Shown one piece after another: positions 1 to 11,986 of a stretch of DNA of 64,000 nucleotides. A model generated the notes under the pieces. That model worked only from the letters and a program-made list of their open reading frames with translations, made no database searches and was not told where the DNA came from. The position numbers and the translations under genes are program-made. The stretch comes from Clavulina sp. PMI_390 (Eukaryota > Basidiomycota > Agaricomycetes > Cantharellales > Hydnaceae). Positions within the stretch are counted from its first letter, which is position 1; every line of letters begins with the position of its first letter. The stretch lies in assembly GCA_015039315.1 (NCBI GenBank), contig WIDE01000109.1, forward strand, positions 26,747 through 90,746, given 5' to 3'.

Positions 1-266
1 TGTACCGTCTCGATGTAATGAAAGTGAAGCGGGGCATTTTCACCAGCACGATCAGCCCATGTTTTTGACCTCTCGGTGTCCCATGAAAGATCGAGGAACT
101 TCCAGAGCATTTTTTCCTCCAGGGCAACCTGACGCCACCAACGGCAGACAAGACTGAACGCAAGAAGCGAGTCAGGATCGATGTATTCTGTACCGAATGG
201 AGTTGCGGTAGTAAGATTGCGAAGAGTGGTCCATAGAAGTTCTAAGGGGAGGTTGGACGCGGACAT
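1..266 (-). CDS. F-box protein, N-terminal part (cut by window edge)
   Basis: This is the 5' end of a minus-strand gene that runs off the left edge. Starting from the ATG at 266 the protein begins MSASNLPLELLW and continues with an F-box-like helix pair (LPLELLW, LLAFSLVCRWWRQVAL, then a FLDLSWD segment). It is nearly identical to the start of the complete neighbour at 763-2390, so the two are tandem duplicates. F-box proteins normally couple substrates to SCF ubiquitin ligases through Skp1. That role is family knowledge, and the substrate is unknown. The LRR-like C-terminal half is outside the window. Confidence 0.75.
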   Translation of the reverse strand, partial: MSASNLPLELLWTTLRNLTTATPFGTEYIDPDSLLAFSLVCRWWRQVALEEKMLWKFLDLSWDTERSKTWADRAGENAPLHFHYIETV

Positions 267-762
267 TGTTCTTATCTGCAAAATGACGTTCGGCGATGCG
301 CGCCTGTTTTGTTGACAGATGATGATCTCATGCCCGTGCGCGTATGTGGGGCACGTTTCAATTGCCAGGTTGTTTAGCTGTCTTTACTGCGGGTCAAGTT
401 CGTGTTCGTCCTTGTCATTCATCGACGTCTGATAAGATTAACTATCTTCGGCGCGATGGAACACAATTCTATCGTTATTTCATTCCTTTACAACGACTGT
501 ACGCGCTACCACTGGTCACCTTGTCGCTTCCATGACTATGCTCCGCTCAGAAACTTGCTGCACCATTAGGAAGAACTGTTGGAATTTCCAAGGAGATCAA
601 TAGAAGCTACAGGTTTGCTACTTTCGATGTCATACACAAAATGTTCGGCCGGTTTACAATGCACTAGCTAGAGAGAAATCACACTAATATAAGCACTCAA
701 CATCCTCATTATTTAATGAATCCTCTCAATATACCACGACTTTCGAGGCTAGGCTGAGCTTT
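267..762. repeat. Intergenic region; its first part duplicates the flank of the next gene
   Basis: No gene is seen here. From 267 to about 520 the sequence aligns by eye with 2391 to about 2640, the 5' flank of the second F-box gene. Shared blocks include the TATCTGCAAA stretch, the TCAAGTTC(G/T)TGTTCG stretch and TTCATCGACGTCTGAT. The tandem duplication therefore included the promoter. The rest holds the 3' flank of the 763-2390 gene. Confidence 0.6.
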
Positions 763-2390
763 TTATTCGCCCTCGTTAAGATTCAGTGAATCGCGCTTCT
801 CGAGAATATCCCACGGCTGGCCATCAACAGTCAGGACGTCGGTACTATCCCACACCCAGGCAGGTATCTCTTCAGGACTTCGCATTGGGTCTCCGATCGT
901 GCTCCGCAAATGCATGCGCTCCAATATGCTAGACCGATGGGCGGTCCACACTTTGAGGAACTCCTTCAGCCCATTAAAATTCCGGCTGTGCTTCTTTGAC
1001 GGCCTGAAGGGAAGCAGCGCCTTCGGTTGCTCAGCCGCGGACACAAGGTGAGAGTAGGGCCAGGGAAGATCGTAGACTTCGAGCTCAACAAGATTGGAGA
1101 AGAACGGTGTGTTCTCTATGGGCGTACTACTGGCGCTGCTGATGCTATCGGAGCGCCGTAGTCGACCAATCTCGAGTAGAGTGATTTGAGCGTCCTCATC
1201 GTCTTTGATGCGAAGAGAGGTGACAGAGTTGCAGTGACGGAGCTGTGAAAATAAAGGGGGATTAGGCGCCGTTATATGATAAGTTTGGGTTCGTGAAGAT
1301 GAATGTATCAAGTTTGGTTCGGCGAGGATAGGAAGGAAGGGGAGGTAACACAGATAAATATGCAGCAAAAACTCACAAAAGGTTTGAAAAGGCCTAATGC
1401 GGTCCCCAGTCGACCCACCACCAAAGTTGTGAGTTTGGGCAACTGTTCACGCGTAATTAGGAGGGCTAAGAGCTGTGGGGCTGGATCATAAATGTATAAT
1501 ACTTCCAACTTAGGAACCTGGAAGCGTGACAAGGGATCAATGGCCACAGTTGCGTTCTGTGTATTCAAATTCGTATTTTGGGGAGCTGAGGGTGGATCGA
1601 GGGTAGTATCGATCCCTCTAACGATCGAAAGCTCCCTCAAGGCACCAAAATTGATGAGAAGTGCATCTCGCGTGGTCGCTGGAGCATCGACGAGGTGCAA
1701 GCATGTGAGAGTGACTGCTAGACTATCATAGTTCGTCGTCACTGTACCCAGCATCCGTAAGGACCCAAGCGCCGGCAGAATGCGCCCGTTTAGGAAAGCT
1801 CCAAGGCTGTTTCGAACGGCAATAGGCTCAGTTGGAGGCGTCCCCCACGAGGGGGAGATCTCGAGCGATTTCAGATTAGGAAAAGCAATCAGGTGGTGGG
1901 ACCAGGACATGTTATATCCTAGTGCACTAGAACATGTGATTGATAATGAGGCGCATCGAGGGTTAAGGTCGTGGTTGTTTGCTATAAGCTGTACGAGCTC
2001 AAGTCCCTTTGACGAGTGCTCTATGCGTCGTGTCCAAAGGGTGTGCTGGCTCACTGACTCGGGTGATGTGTTGGGTCCATAAGTAATAAAAGGCTTTACA
2101 TGCCTTAGTAGCGCCGCTTGTAATCGCGCCTTGAAGTTATAATGAAAGTGAAGCGGGACATTCTCCCCGGCACGTTCGGCCCATGCCGCGGTTCTCTCGC
2201 TGCCCCATGAGAGATCAAGGAACTTCCAGAACATCCTTTGGCTCAGGGCGACCTGGCGCCACCAACAACAGACAAGGCTGAATGCAAGCAACGATTCAGG
2301 ATCGATGTATTCTGTACCAAATGGGGTTGCTGTGGTAAGGTGGCGCAGAATGTTCCATAATAGTTCTAGAGGGAGGTTGGACGCGGGCAT
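763..2390 (-). CDS. F-box protein with LRR-like C-terminal half
   Basis: There are two exons on the minus strand: 2390-1377 and 1242-763. The intron 1376-1243 has a GTGAGT donor and a TTTTCACAG acceptor. The start at 2390 (MPASNLPLEL) matches the start of the tandem copy at 266. An in-frame ATG at 2405 would add five residues. Residues about 1-60 form an F-box-like region (LPLELLWNILRHL, LLAFSLVCCWWRQVAL, FWKFLDLSW). The remainder shows irregular leucine-rich repeats (SLEISPSWG, LGSLRMLGTV, LTCLHLVDAP, ALRELSIVRG, KLEVLYIYDP, KLTTLVVGRL), as in basidiomycete F-box/LRR-like proteins. The likely role is SCF substrate recognition. The substrate is unknown. Confidence 0.72.
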
Positions 2391-3596
2391 TGTTCCTATC
2401 TGCAAAGTGATGCTCGCGCTGCGCGCCTGCCTTGTTGTTGACGGATGATGATTACATGCACATTTGGGCGCGCTTCAACGCGGGTCCGTGTTTGGCCATG
2501 TTTACCACGGGTCAAGTTCTTGTTCGCCGCCATTCTCAATTCATCGACGTCTGATCAGATTGGCTGTCCTCGATTCAATAAAACACAATGCTCCCGCCAT
2601 TTCAATTGCTTTATAATGGATCCGTGTGCTACCCCAAGCTCGCTAGTTGTTCCATGACTGTGTTCCCCTCGTCAGAATCGTGCCTATCATCGCTTGCCAG
2701 GGAACACGTACGTGCCTGTCCCCGTCTCTGAGTGAACTTCCGCAAGTCAAGCCACTGATTCATCAAACCGCTCTATTAATGGCCTTCCGTGTTGCTCTGG
2801 GAATGGTCTTTCCTCGGGGGCCCACCTGCCGATTTAGCTGAAAAAAAAAAAAATCAATAGTCTGTCGGTCCCTTGCAACGTGTCATTAACTTGTCCGTGC
2901 TCAGTTTTTCTCGTCCAACTGGGCCCCACAACTATCAACGGCTATTCGCTCCCTGTCAGGCCACACCATCGGCCGTTCCGCACAGGCAAGCAGTTTGCTG
3001 CTCTACATCCTATAACAAGCTCTGTGTCCAGCTGGCCCTGCACCGACGCTGATTCCCATGCGGCGGCGTGTGATCCACGACAGAGAAGAAATTGAAGCCG
3101 ACTTTCTCCCGCGCCATTAGTTGCAACTCCTCGCGACATCCGAGCGACCTTGGGGGCTAGGTGCAGCCACGCCCATTCATCCTCGCTACATTCGACTCAT
3201 CACACCCACCCCGCATCGATCTTGTTTATTTTTATATTCAGGCACTGGCCGTTGTGGCCTGTTTTCCTATGGCAGAACGAATGTAAATCACCCGTTCCGC
3301 CACCAGTCATCACACGCGAGAAATCACGGTGAGGCCGCTGAATGGAATCAGTCCCTTCCCAACTTCCGTCAAGGGGTCATAATTTTGCTACATTTCTGGG
3401 GCATATCAATGAACGGAACGTTGAGCGCGATCCTTAAATACTTGGGGCTACACGTTGGCGCAATATTTCCCCTTCTCTCTTCTCCCGCGAGGCCTCGGTT
3501 TATCTATCAATCAACTTCACCAGCTCGCGAACCCCCCTGGTCCACTGCTTCTCCAGCGCCGGCGCTGTCTTTTCGGCCCCTCACCGAAGCATTGTC
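2391..3596. other. Divergent intergenic region between F-box gene and first DUF6534 gene
   Basis: No coding gene is supported. The left part is the duplicated F-box 5' flank. A 13-nt A run lies near 2840. The right part, about 3180-3450, is the upstream region of the membrane protein gene at 3597 and is alignable with the region upstream of the third copy (about 9720-9980). Shared blocks include the TTTATATTCAGG stretch, the CATCCGTTCCGC-like stretch and GAGAAATCA. Confidence 0.5.
3361..3441 (+). promoter_or_regulatory. Conserved promoter module of DUF6534 copy 1
   Basis: AACTTCCGTC lies at 3361-3370, followed by GTCATAATTT and then a TATA-like CCTTAAATAC at 3432-3441. The same elements occur with 70-71 bp spacing upstream of copies 3 and 4. 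The start codon is about 155 bp downstream. The promoter role is inferred from this conservation. Confidence 0.55.
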
Positions 3597-5478
3597 ATGG
3601 CTTCATCAAGCAATGGCAGCGTCAACCCAATGCCGTACAGCCAGCTGATCGGTATTATTCTTGGGTCTTTGTAAGAACACACCCTTCTTGCTTCTGTGAT
3701 GAGACATGTATGTTGTCACTGACCCGAACGCACGTTAAGCCTCTTTGGTATCATCACTGTTCAGACAATGCTATACTACCACAGGTTTCCACGGGATTCA
3801 TGGGGCACTAGATGGGTTGTATGTCAAAATCATGTTTCCTGTATCTCTCATGTGCGCTAATTGCGCGGCCCTCGTCTATCATGTTCCGCCCCCGTAGGTT
3901 GGATGGCTATGGTGAGACTAACTTCTGTTCCTTGCTCGGTCTTGCGCTGGCTTACAAGTGGCGGCGATAGGCTCATGCAGGCTTTTGAGAGGTGGGCGTT
4001 CCACGTATAATCCAAGGAAATATCGCTGATATAAGAATTCGCATTACCTCGTTCCCTTAGCGGTGTCTCAAGTTACGCAATCTATCAAATATTAATCACC
4101 AGCCAGATAAACTTCGAGCTTCTAGTCATACAACCATGGCGAGCAAATCATCCCCTTACTCTTTTTGGCTGTACGCTAACTGACTTGATGACAGGTATCG
4201 ATCATATTTCGCTACACACACGGTATGTCGGGCGCCACCCCTCAGAAATACGAATCACTGATCCCTCTTTCGTCCGATTTCAGACAGTAACGGGTTTCAC
4301 GGTTCAATCGTTCTTTCTCTGGCGATACTGGTCTGGTACGTATCATAAAACTCTCCTCGCTAAGCTCCTGGTACTGAGGGATCAACGACTGGTAGTTTCA
4401 CGCAATCGTCCCGTTACAATACTACTGGTAAGCGGCTCCGTGCATACCTCGTAGCTCGATTCTCATCATTCCCGCTTGGCTTTCTAGGGTTTGCTGGTCC
4501 TGAATACCCTTGGTGAGGATATGAGTCATCGCTAGTCGGGTGCAAGGCAGCTAATTGACTGATTCGTTGAGCAGGATTTGCAATATGTTAGTCCATTTTG
4601 CCGCATCTCCAGAAGATGCATGTATACTAACAAATTAACTTTTCTATTTTGCAGACATTTCGGTTCGCTCGTTTCAGTTCCCTGACAGCGGGCTTGCCAC
4701 CTTGGAGGGAGAACTCTGGGCCAGCAAGTTCTGGCTTTCCTTTTCTGTTAGTCATCCAGAACCCCCTTTATTATCCTATCACTGACGTAGGAATCACCGC
4801 TATCCTATCCTGTGGTCCCTAGGCTGCGACGGACGTGGTCCTTGCCGCTGCGTTGGTGATAGAGATGCGGAGGCAACACACTGGTTATTCGAGGTATGGA
4901 GAGGTTTATTCAGTCTGTTGATGGAAGCTGCATGCGACATGGTAACAATGTTCCATCGGGCACTAGAACCGATTCACTATTGAATCGACTGGCGATTTAT
5001 GGCGTGGGGACCGGAGGTGTCACCGCAACCGCAGTTATTGCCGACCTCTTCACGGTAAGCTATCAATCCCAGGCGATCTTCAAGTCCGTTTGTTCTTTTG
5101 AGACAACTAACTTGATATCAGTCTGTAGTCGCACGGCATTATGAAGGCTTTGCCCTGATTGGCCTGGTATGTTGCTCTCCCAATGCCCTGGAGAGATATA
5201 ATATATTCACCTTTACTGGAATATGTTTGACAGCCGCTTGGGGGCCTGTATATCGCAACATTTCTTGCCAAGTATGTCGCCTTCGCTCCATTCAGTCCGA
5301 ATCTCTGCAAACCTACTCGTTGTGCTATAGCCTCCACACTCGGTCAGCTCTTCGTACAATCGTGGATTCTCAATCCCTTGAGCTTTCGACGACAACACCC
5401 CGCACTTTTGGGCCGCGACACCCCCCAAGTAACAGCCTCTCACTTTCGTCTGTTGTTGTCATTCAAAGTTATCACTAG
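3597..5478 (+). CDS. DUF6534-type multi-pass membrane protein, copy 1
   Basis: This is a heavily interrupted gene of roughly 14 short exons. The first are 3597-3670 and 3740-3818, and the last ends with the stop at 5478. The start ATG at 3597 opens MASSSNGSVNPMPYSQLIG. Joining exons gives hydrophobic segments (LFGIITVQTMLYYHRFPRD, TVTGFTVQSFFLWRYW, ATDVVLAAALVIEMRRQ), the family-typical loop with NRLAIYGVGTGG, and a last helix PLGGLYIATFLA followed by LHTRSALR. This is the seven-helix pattern of Agaricomycete DUF6534 proteins, whose function is not established. All exons join in frame, so the copy looks intact. It is the first of four tandem copies that share exon layout. Confidence 0.75.
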
Positions 5479-6643
5479 GCTTTATCTCATGGCTCGTTAC
5501 ATATACCTCTAGTATTGATGACTTGGGAAAGGTCCTGCCTGCCCATGAGCGCACTCTCGGTTCAATCAAAGGAAACAAAGAAAATTATTGTACTAATTAG
5601 TTTTTGTAGCGACAACTTTTGTACTATAGCACAGTCTGATGCCCCCGAGGCTCGTCTTCGTAATATGCAGTTCCCTGATTTTTACACTGGATGTTGTTGG
5701 GTCTGAGTTCTCGATGCTTTTCGCGGACTGATCATCATGTCTCGCTATCCGAACAATATCATGTGTTGATCCGTTTCCGCGGGCATTATAAGCCAGCTGC
5801 TGGGACATGGGAGTAGTTTTGCTGACACTGAACTGTGATCTACCTCCTCCACAATGGCGAACTTGGGCTCAGCAACGGTAAATGTTGACTAGGCGGGCAA
5901 AGCCTCCGAGAGAAGCCGGTGCCGCGGACCCCGTGGCAAGAATCTTGGATTGGGTGCATTTCAAATTTCGCATAGTCATGAAACGTTGCCAGATCTGACG
6001 GAAGATGTCGTCCTTACATCATCACCGATCCGCTGACACTACACGAAATATTTGGAATACCCACGGCATTGTCCCTCATTTAGAGCTTTGCATTGTACTT
6101 GTCTTGGCGCTCATGCCGATCCATGCCGATGTGCATGCATCAGACTAACGACCCCAAACTGACCAATGACCCGTGATCTCCTCGAGCGCGATGATTTTCA
6201 ACGATGCGAATCGTCGAGCCATCGTGGGGCTCAAACGCCAAATCCACAAATCGAACCCCGATCACGGGCCGTCCTCATTCAGTGTTGACTTTCAGCATCT
6301 CATTAACCTTGTTGAGTTTGACACCTGGTCCCTATTGAGGGTTTGGGGTAGTCAGCAAAGATGGACTGCCGTGAGAATTCGATGCGAGCGGAAGTCGCTA
6401 ACGAATATGGTGTGTTGCCACCCTTTTGTCAACTTCCGCTATTTGGCACCAATTTCACGGTCTGTGGCGGTGCTCCTGTGTGGGGCTTGGAAGCTTCTTA
6501 TGGCTATCAAGTTGGGGGCTATCGCGATGACCTCTCTCCTCGCCAACAGTGTCTCTACGTGCTCTCCAAGTTCCACAGCGTTTAGCTGCCTCTTCTTCTG
6601 AGCGACAGTCTCTTCTTCTCGGATTGTCCAGGGCAGTCGTAAG
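5479..6643. other. Intergenic region between DUF6534 copies 1 and 2
   Basis: No recognisable gene is present. Short open frames near 6173-6600 show no family motif. Unlike copies 1, 3 and 4, the region in front of copy 2 does not contain the AACTTCCGTC...CCTTAAAT module on the plus strand. Confidence 0.4.
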
Positions 6644-8525
6644 ATGGATTCTGTGCCTTTAGACAACAAATCTTTCATTACCTTGACCTTGTACAACGAG
6701 CTCCTAGGGATTCTTCTTGCTTCAATGTCAGCTCAATGCACTGGTCCTATGCGATCGGACTGATTACTCACTCCAAGACGATTTAAGTCTATTTGGGATT
6801 ATCACAGTCCAAACGATTCTGTACTACCATCGATTCCCACGAGATCCCCAGGCTATCCATTGTGTGGTATGATACGATGTCTATTACGGGAATCCTATAC
6901 TGATAACTAGTTGTGTGACAACAACGCTTTAAAACCATAGGTCGCTTCGTTATGGTACTGTCGCTGCTAACTTGTTGCTACGAAGTGCCCGAAGTCGGCT
7001 TACAATTACCATCCACAGGCTAATGCAAACTTTCAACATGTAAATTTTAGATGCCTGATTCCATGAGAAACGACTGACCATTCCAACTGGGACACTCTCT
7101 CTTCAAGGGGTATTTCAAGCCGAGGAGTTTATCACATCTTAATTACCGGTCAGAATGATCATAAAATTCTAAGCGAACAACCTTGGTAAGTGACCCCTCA
7201 CTTTCGCGCTCGGTTCGGCTTACAGCTTTATCATTCTGTTCACACCAGGTATCAGTCATACTATGTAACTCATGCTGTACGTCCCACACCATCTCTCATA
7301 CCCTCGCTGATCGTAGTTCCTTTATTATCGAACGCCAGGCGGTAGCAGGCTTCATAGTTCAAACCTTCTTTTTGTGGAGATATTGGTCTGGTAATTACTT
7401 TTAGCTATTCTCTCTTCTATACGGTGCCTGTATTGACAGAATAATACTCACTCAACAGTGTCACGGAATATGACTATTACAACGTTCTTGGTGGGTGTAC
7501 AGTTTGTAGATCTTATTCCTCCCCCTTTGGCCTAATTCGTACATCTAGGGCCTCCTGGTACTGACTACTTTGGGTGAGCGAAATACTCTCCTGTGACTCT
7601 ACTCGGCCTTACTCAGCAACCCTTATTCGCCTGAGCAGGTTTCGCATTATGTGGGTAGAGGGTAGGTGCCAGCATAGCGTATATATGCTCATATGGATTC
7701 CTCCCACACTTATAGATATGGTCGTCCGCTCTTATGAGCTTAGTAGCGCTATAGCAGTTTTACAAGAAGAACTGTGGGCCAGTAAACTCTGGCTCTCCTT
7801 CTCGGTCCGTAACCATCAGCGATTTAGACCGGTCAATCAACCAATTCATGATTCTTGCCAAATTCCTTGTTTGTTTCCAGGCCGCTGCAGATGTCATGCT
7901 GGCCGCGGCTTCGACGGTCGAGATGCGTAGGCAGCACACTGGGTATTCAAGGTAAGCTAGGTCACACTTGTATGTGATCAGCGGGGGTCCTGACTAAGTT
8001 AACATCCCTTGTTTGTAGTACGGATTCGATGTTGAATCGCCTGGCAGTTTATGGTGTTGCGACCGGTGGAGTTACCGCTACCGTGGTGATGGCCGAACTT
8101 TTCATGGTGAGTTTCACCCTTGAGCGAGCCCTGCCAAGCCATTGATCTTTTATATTGTGGTTAATCGAACTCTAATTTGATATTTGATAGACTTTTGTTG
8201 CGCATCATTACGAGGGTTTCACCCTGATAGTTCTGGTATGGCATTATCATGAGCGGTGCAAGCTGGATCTAATTTACTTCTCAGCCCCTCGGCAGTCTGT
8301 ACATCACGACTTTCCTGGCAAAGTACGTATTTGACTCCCTCGAAGCGAAGATGTGTGCTAAGCCTCTGCCCACGGTATAGCCTTCATACTCGCTGGACTC
8401 TCCGGGCACTTATGAAACCGGATTCGTTAGAGCTTTCGACAAATATACTAAGGAACTGCGAAACCCCCATTGTCCCAAACAGTGGTATCATAGTAACATC
8501 CGTTGTTTTTCAGAAGGATTCCTGA
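6644..8525 (+). CDS. DUF6534-type multi-pass membrane protein, copy 2
   Basis: This is the second tandem copy. The start ATG at 6644 opens MDSVPLDNKSF, and the first exon ends before a weak GTCAGC donor where copies 3 and 4 have GTGAG. Later exons give LFGIITVQTILYYHRFPRD, TVAGFIVQTFFLWRYW-like segments, EELWASKLWLSFS, then AADVMLAAASTVEMRRQHTGY, the NRLAVYGVATGG loop and PLGSLYITTFLAK. It ends in a divergent tail with stop at 8525. The fold and exon order match the neighbours, and the function is unknown as for the family. It is the only copy without the shared promoter module, so it may be expressed differently. Confidence 0.72.
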
Positions 8526-10114
8526 AGCGTACCACCCCTCTTGAGCCATGTATTTGTATCAATTTTCTTGATGTACATAGTAAAACGATGCATTTCAACA
8601 ATCTCGACCGTCGATCTTTCTTTTCATAGCTGCGGTCTGTCTCCTCTCGTGGGCGGTGGTCCACTTGTTGTTGTAGCTAAGCAAGAGTGCGTTTTAGTGT
8701 AATTAATGAAGATCACTGTGCTTTTCGTACGTTCACTAGAGTGTGAAGTGCAGGCAATAAATATGAAGCTATTAAACGGAAATTTCTCCATAACACGCCA
8801 TTTGTTATCAAGGGGAAAGTTTCGAACCCTTAGATGCATTTACGGCGACGCTGGATGGTCAAGGCCGGCTCAGTTCTTGATTTGTTGTCTGCTATTTATT
8901 AGCCGTTTGCCTCTTACACGTGTCGTCACGCAAGACCGTGTGGTTCTCTGAACTACACTTTCCGTGAGGGCTTTAATCCCCCGTTTTCTCTAGCGGCGTT
9001 GCAACGTGATGTGCAGCATATCAATCCTCCCGCGACTCCCTGATTGTCTTCCGTATTGCTCGCCTGTACGGGAAGAGTTTGAAATTATCCCCTCATCACT
9101 GACAATCGCCTCACCATGTCCCTGAGTAACCCAACTAATTTGCGTTTAGAGGTATCACCAATAATCCATGATGACTGACAACATATGAAGAGTTCGTACT
9201 TCTGCGTTGATAGTCCTCAATCGTGATGAGTCTACAAGATTGTTTCCCCTTCATCGCCGAGGGACTTCGGCGAATAGGATCACTATTTGCCTGCCCTACA
9301 GTGATTTCAAGGTGGCCTGCGGATACGTGTTATTCGGTCCAACACCGCATTCTCTGATTCTTACCCTCGACTGCCGCTTCGGGTCTGCTGCAGATTTTCA
9401 CCCCATGTAGGTACTTCTCTCCCATTTTTTTTTTCAACCAACTCTATTCACGAACTTCGCCCCGCATATGCTCGGTTCGACCCTCCCACAAACTACGTTT
9501 CGTCCATTATCACCAGCTCAATATGGCAAGGCTGTCGAAAAGAGCTCGTCCTCAACCCACTCTTCGTATTGATTGCTCCTAGATATGCCTCATGGGGCTT
9601 ACGGCACAGTAGCACGGGCAAAGGCGGATCGAGATCGTCGGGTGCACGACTCGACACGAGTCATTGAGGTTCTGAGAGTCTGGAAGCCGGCGGCACGGTC
9701 AACGAATTCAATCATCTTTCCCACTCCGCATCGATTTCGGTAAATTTTATATTCAGGTACTGATCAACGTACTTTATCACCACTTATATCGTGAAGGTAA
9801 TGCAAATCATCCGTTCCGCTCTCAGTCAATAGGCGTGAGAAATCAGGGGAAGGTGCGCATGGAGGTTGCTTGGGCCAGCTGCGACCCAGCTGCTTGGTAA
9901 CTTCCGTCCTCTCGTCATAATTTCACTTGACATCCCGCGGCAGTGTCAATCGGAGCTTCCAAGGCACTCCTTAAATCCTCACAACTTCTCTTGATTACTT
10001 CTTTCTTGCCTTACTATGCCACCATATCCCCCTCTTGCCATCGAGATTTATTGATCTCTTATTCCCTGCTATTCGAGCACCGGCGCCACCTCAGCTATCC
10101 GATAAGGCTTCACA
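8526..10114. other. Intergenic region between DUF6534 copies 2 and 3
   Basis: No gene is supported in these 1.6 kb. The right end (about 9720-9990) is the upstream region of copy 3 and resembles the sequence upstream of copy 1 over roughly 250 bp. A pyrimidine-rich run is present near 9425. The rest shows nothing recognisable. Confidence 0.45.
9899..9978 (+). promoter_or_regulatory. Conserved promoter module of DUF6534 copy 3
   Basis: AACTTCCGTC lies at 9899-9908, then CGTCATAATTT, CATCCCGCGGCA and CCTTAAATCC at 9969-9978. The AACTTCCGTC-to-CCTTAAAT distance is 70 bp, the same as in copy 4 and one base shorter than in copy 1. The ATG is about 137 bp further on. Confidence 0.55.
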
Positions 10115-11986
10115 ATGGGCCCACTCACCGCCAAGAGCAGTCCCGATCTGACAACAACGCTTTACAGCCAGCTTTTTGGCATCCTTATTGGTTCAATGTG
10201 AGCAGAACTCCTTCTCCTTGAGATGCTGCGTTCTCAGGCCCAATGCTGGCGTGATTACGGCTCAGTCTTTTGGGGATCATCACAGTCCAAGCAATGCTTT
10301 ACTACCAGAAGTTTCCGCGAGATCCACGGAGTACACGATGGGTGGTATGTGGACTCTACACTCCCACTCCCTCTTAACTATCCTGACGACTGGTTGCTCA
10401 TTCATTATGCGCCACTAACGAAGGTCGGTCTTCTATGGTATGGTTGCCAACCGTTCATCACATGTGGCTTATCTTGTTGACCTGGAATCGGGATCAATAG
10501 GTTTATGCAGGCGTTTGAAATGTGAGTATTCTACCTGTTGCCAAGCAAAAGCTCATTCTCAGCAGTTCATCTACTCTAGAGGCGTCTCAAGCCGAGGAGT
10601 TTATGAGATTAATATTACAGGCCAGAAAAATCTAAAGGTTCTGGCTGTACAACCCTGGTAGGCAGTGTTTGTCTTCTTTAGCGTTGATCCCACTCATAAG
10701 CGTAATATATTGTGGTTATCCAGGTATCGATCATACTTTGCAACCCATACGGTATGCTTTAATTGATCGTCAATCCTCTAAAATGACCACTTACTTTCAA
10801 CGTACCCTATCCACGTAGACTGTTGCAGGGTTCATTGTTCAACTATTTTTCCTCTCAAGATACTGGTCGGGTGCGTGTTCAAACCCTGCGTCGTCCACGC
10901 CGATCAATTTATTGACTATCACCTTTTCAGTGTCAAGAAATGTACATGTCACGATATCATTGGTAAGAATATCAGGAGCCTTATTTCAGATTCCTGACGA
11001 TTTGATCGTTTCCTTTAGAGTTTACTTGTCGCAACCACGCTGGGTGAGATCGTATTCCATTGCTATTCGGCCCTAGCGACCCTAACCGTGTGCTTTTCCG
11101 AGTAGCATTTGCACTATGTGAGATTGACTCCTCCGATCACAGATGGTAGAAGAACACTCAAGCCGGATTCCTTCGACATGCAGTCAGTGTGATTCGCTCT
11201 TACCAGTTCCCACATAGCCCATCAGCGACTTTGGCGGGAGAGCTTGTGGCCAGCAAGTTCTGGCTTTGTTTCTCCGTTCGTACTAAGAGCTCCACTTCTA
11301 TTCGGATAGCTCGATGACCTCTATTCCAAACTACTTTATCAGGCCACTGCTGACTTGATGTTGGCAGCAGCTCTGGCAATAGAAATGCGCAGGCATCATA
11401 CTGGGTACTCAAGGTATGATGCAATCCTAAATGCTGAAACGATACGCTAAAAAATTCTATATACTGACAGGACGGACTCGACGCTCAATCGACTCGCGAT
11501 TTATGGTGTCGCAACCGGCGCCGTCACAGCAACCGCAGTATTCGCAGAGATCTTTATGGTGAGTCTCGTATGCGGCGACACGTCTATGAGCTCAGGTGAA
11601 TCTTCAGCACTAATCAACGGGCTTTGGATATGGTTTGCTCCCAGACCCTAGTCGCCCACCATTATGAGGGCTTCGTTCTCATCGGATTTGTAAGTCGTGT
11701 TGATGGTATTGAACCAGCGTATCAACGTACTTATGAACTTACAGCCTCTTGGCGGACTGTATATCACAACGTTCTTGGCCAAGTGAGTACAGATCGAGGC
11801 TCAAGTAAAATACTCGCTCACCCGCTCTAATACTGTAGTCTCCATACTCGGTCCGCTCTCCGTACTATCATAGGATCGGAATCATATGAGCTTTCAGCGA
11901 CTGCTCCACGCACGTTTGGACCACCTCGGAACACAAATACCAATGTCACAGTTACATCCGTTATTGTCCTCCAGAGGGATGAGTGA
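10115..11986 (+). CDS. DUF6534-type multi-pass membrane protein, copy 3
   Basis: The start ATG at 10115 opens MGPLTAKSSPDLTTTLYSQL, followed by a GTGAGC donor. Successive short exons give LLGIITVQAMLYYQKFPRD, RFMQAFE, an extracellular-type stretch GVYEINITGQKNLKVLAVQ, YRSYFATHT, VAGFIVQLFFLSRYW, then TADLMLAAALAIEMRRHHTG, NRLAIYGVATGAVTAT, HYEGFVLIGF, PLGGLYITTFLAN and LHTRSALRTIIG. It ends LQRDE with stop at 11986. The NIT sequence is a possible N-glycosylation site. It is intact as far as the joined exons show and is most similar to copy 4. The biochemical role of DUF6534 proteins is not known. Confidence 0.75.

Noticed and set aside
6173..6601. Open frames before DUF6534 copy 2
   Set aside because: They do not align with any exon of the family and overlap one another. 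They are treated as non-coding.
8800..8890. GGGTTCGAAAC on the minus strand, B-box-like
   Set aside because: There is no matching A box or cloverleaf, and the T stem pairs poorly.
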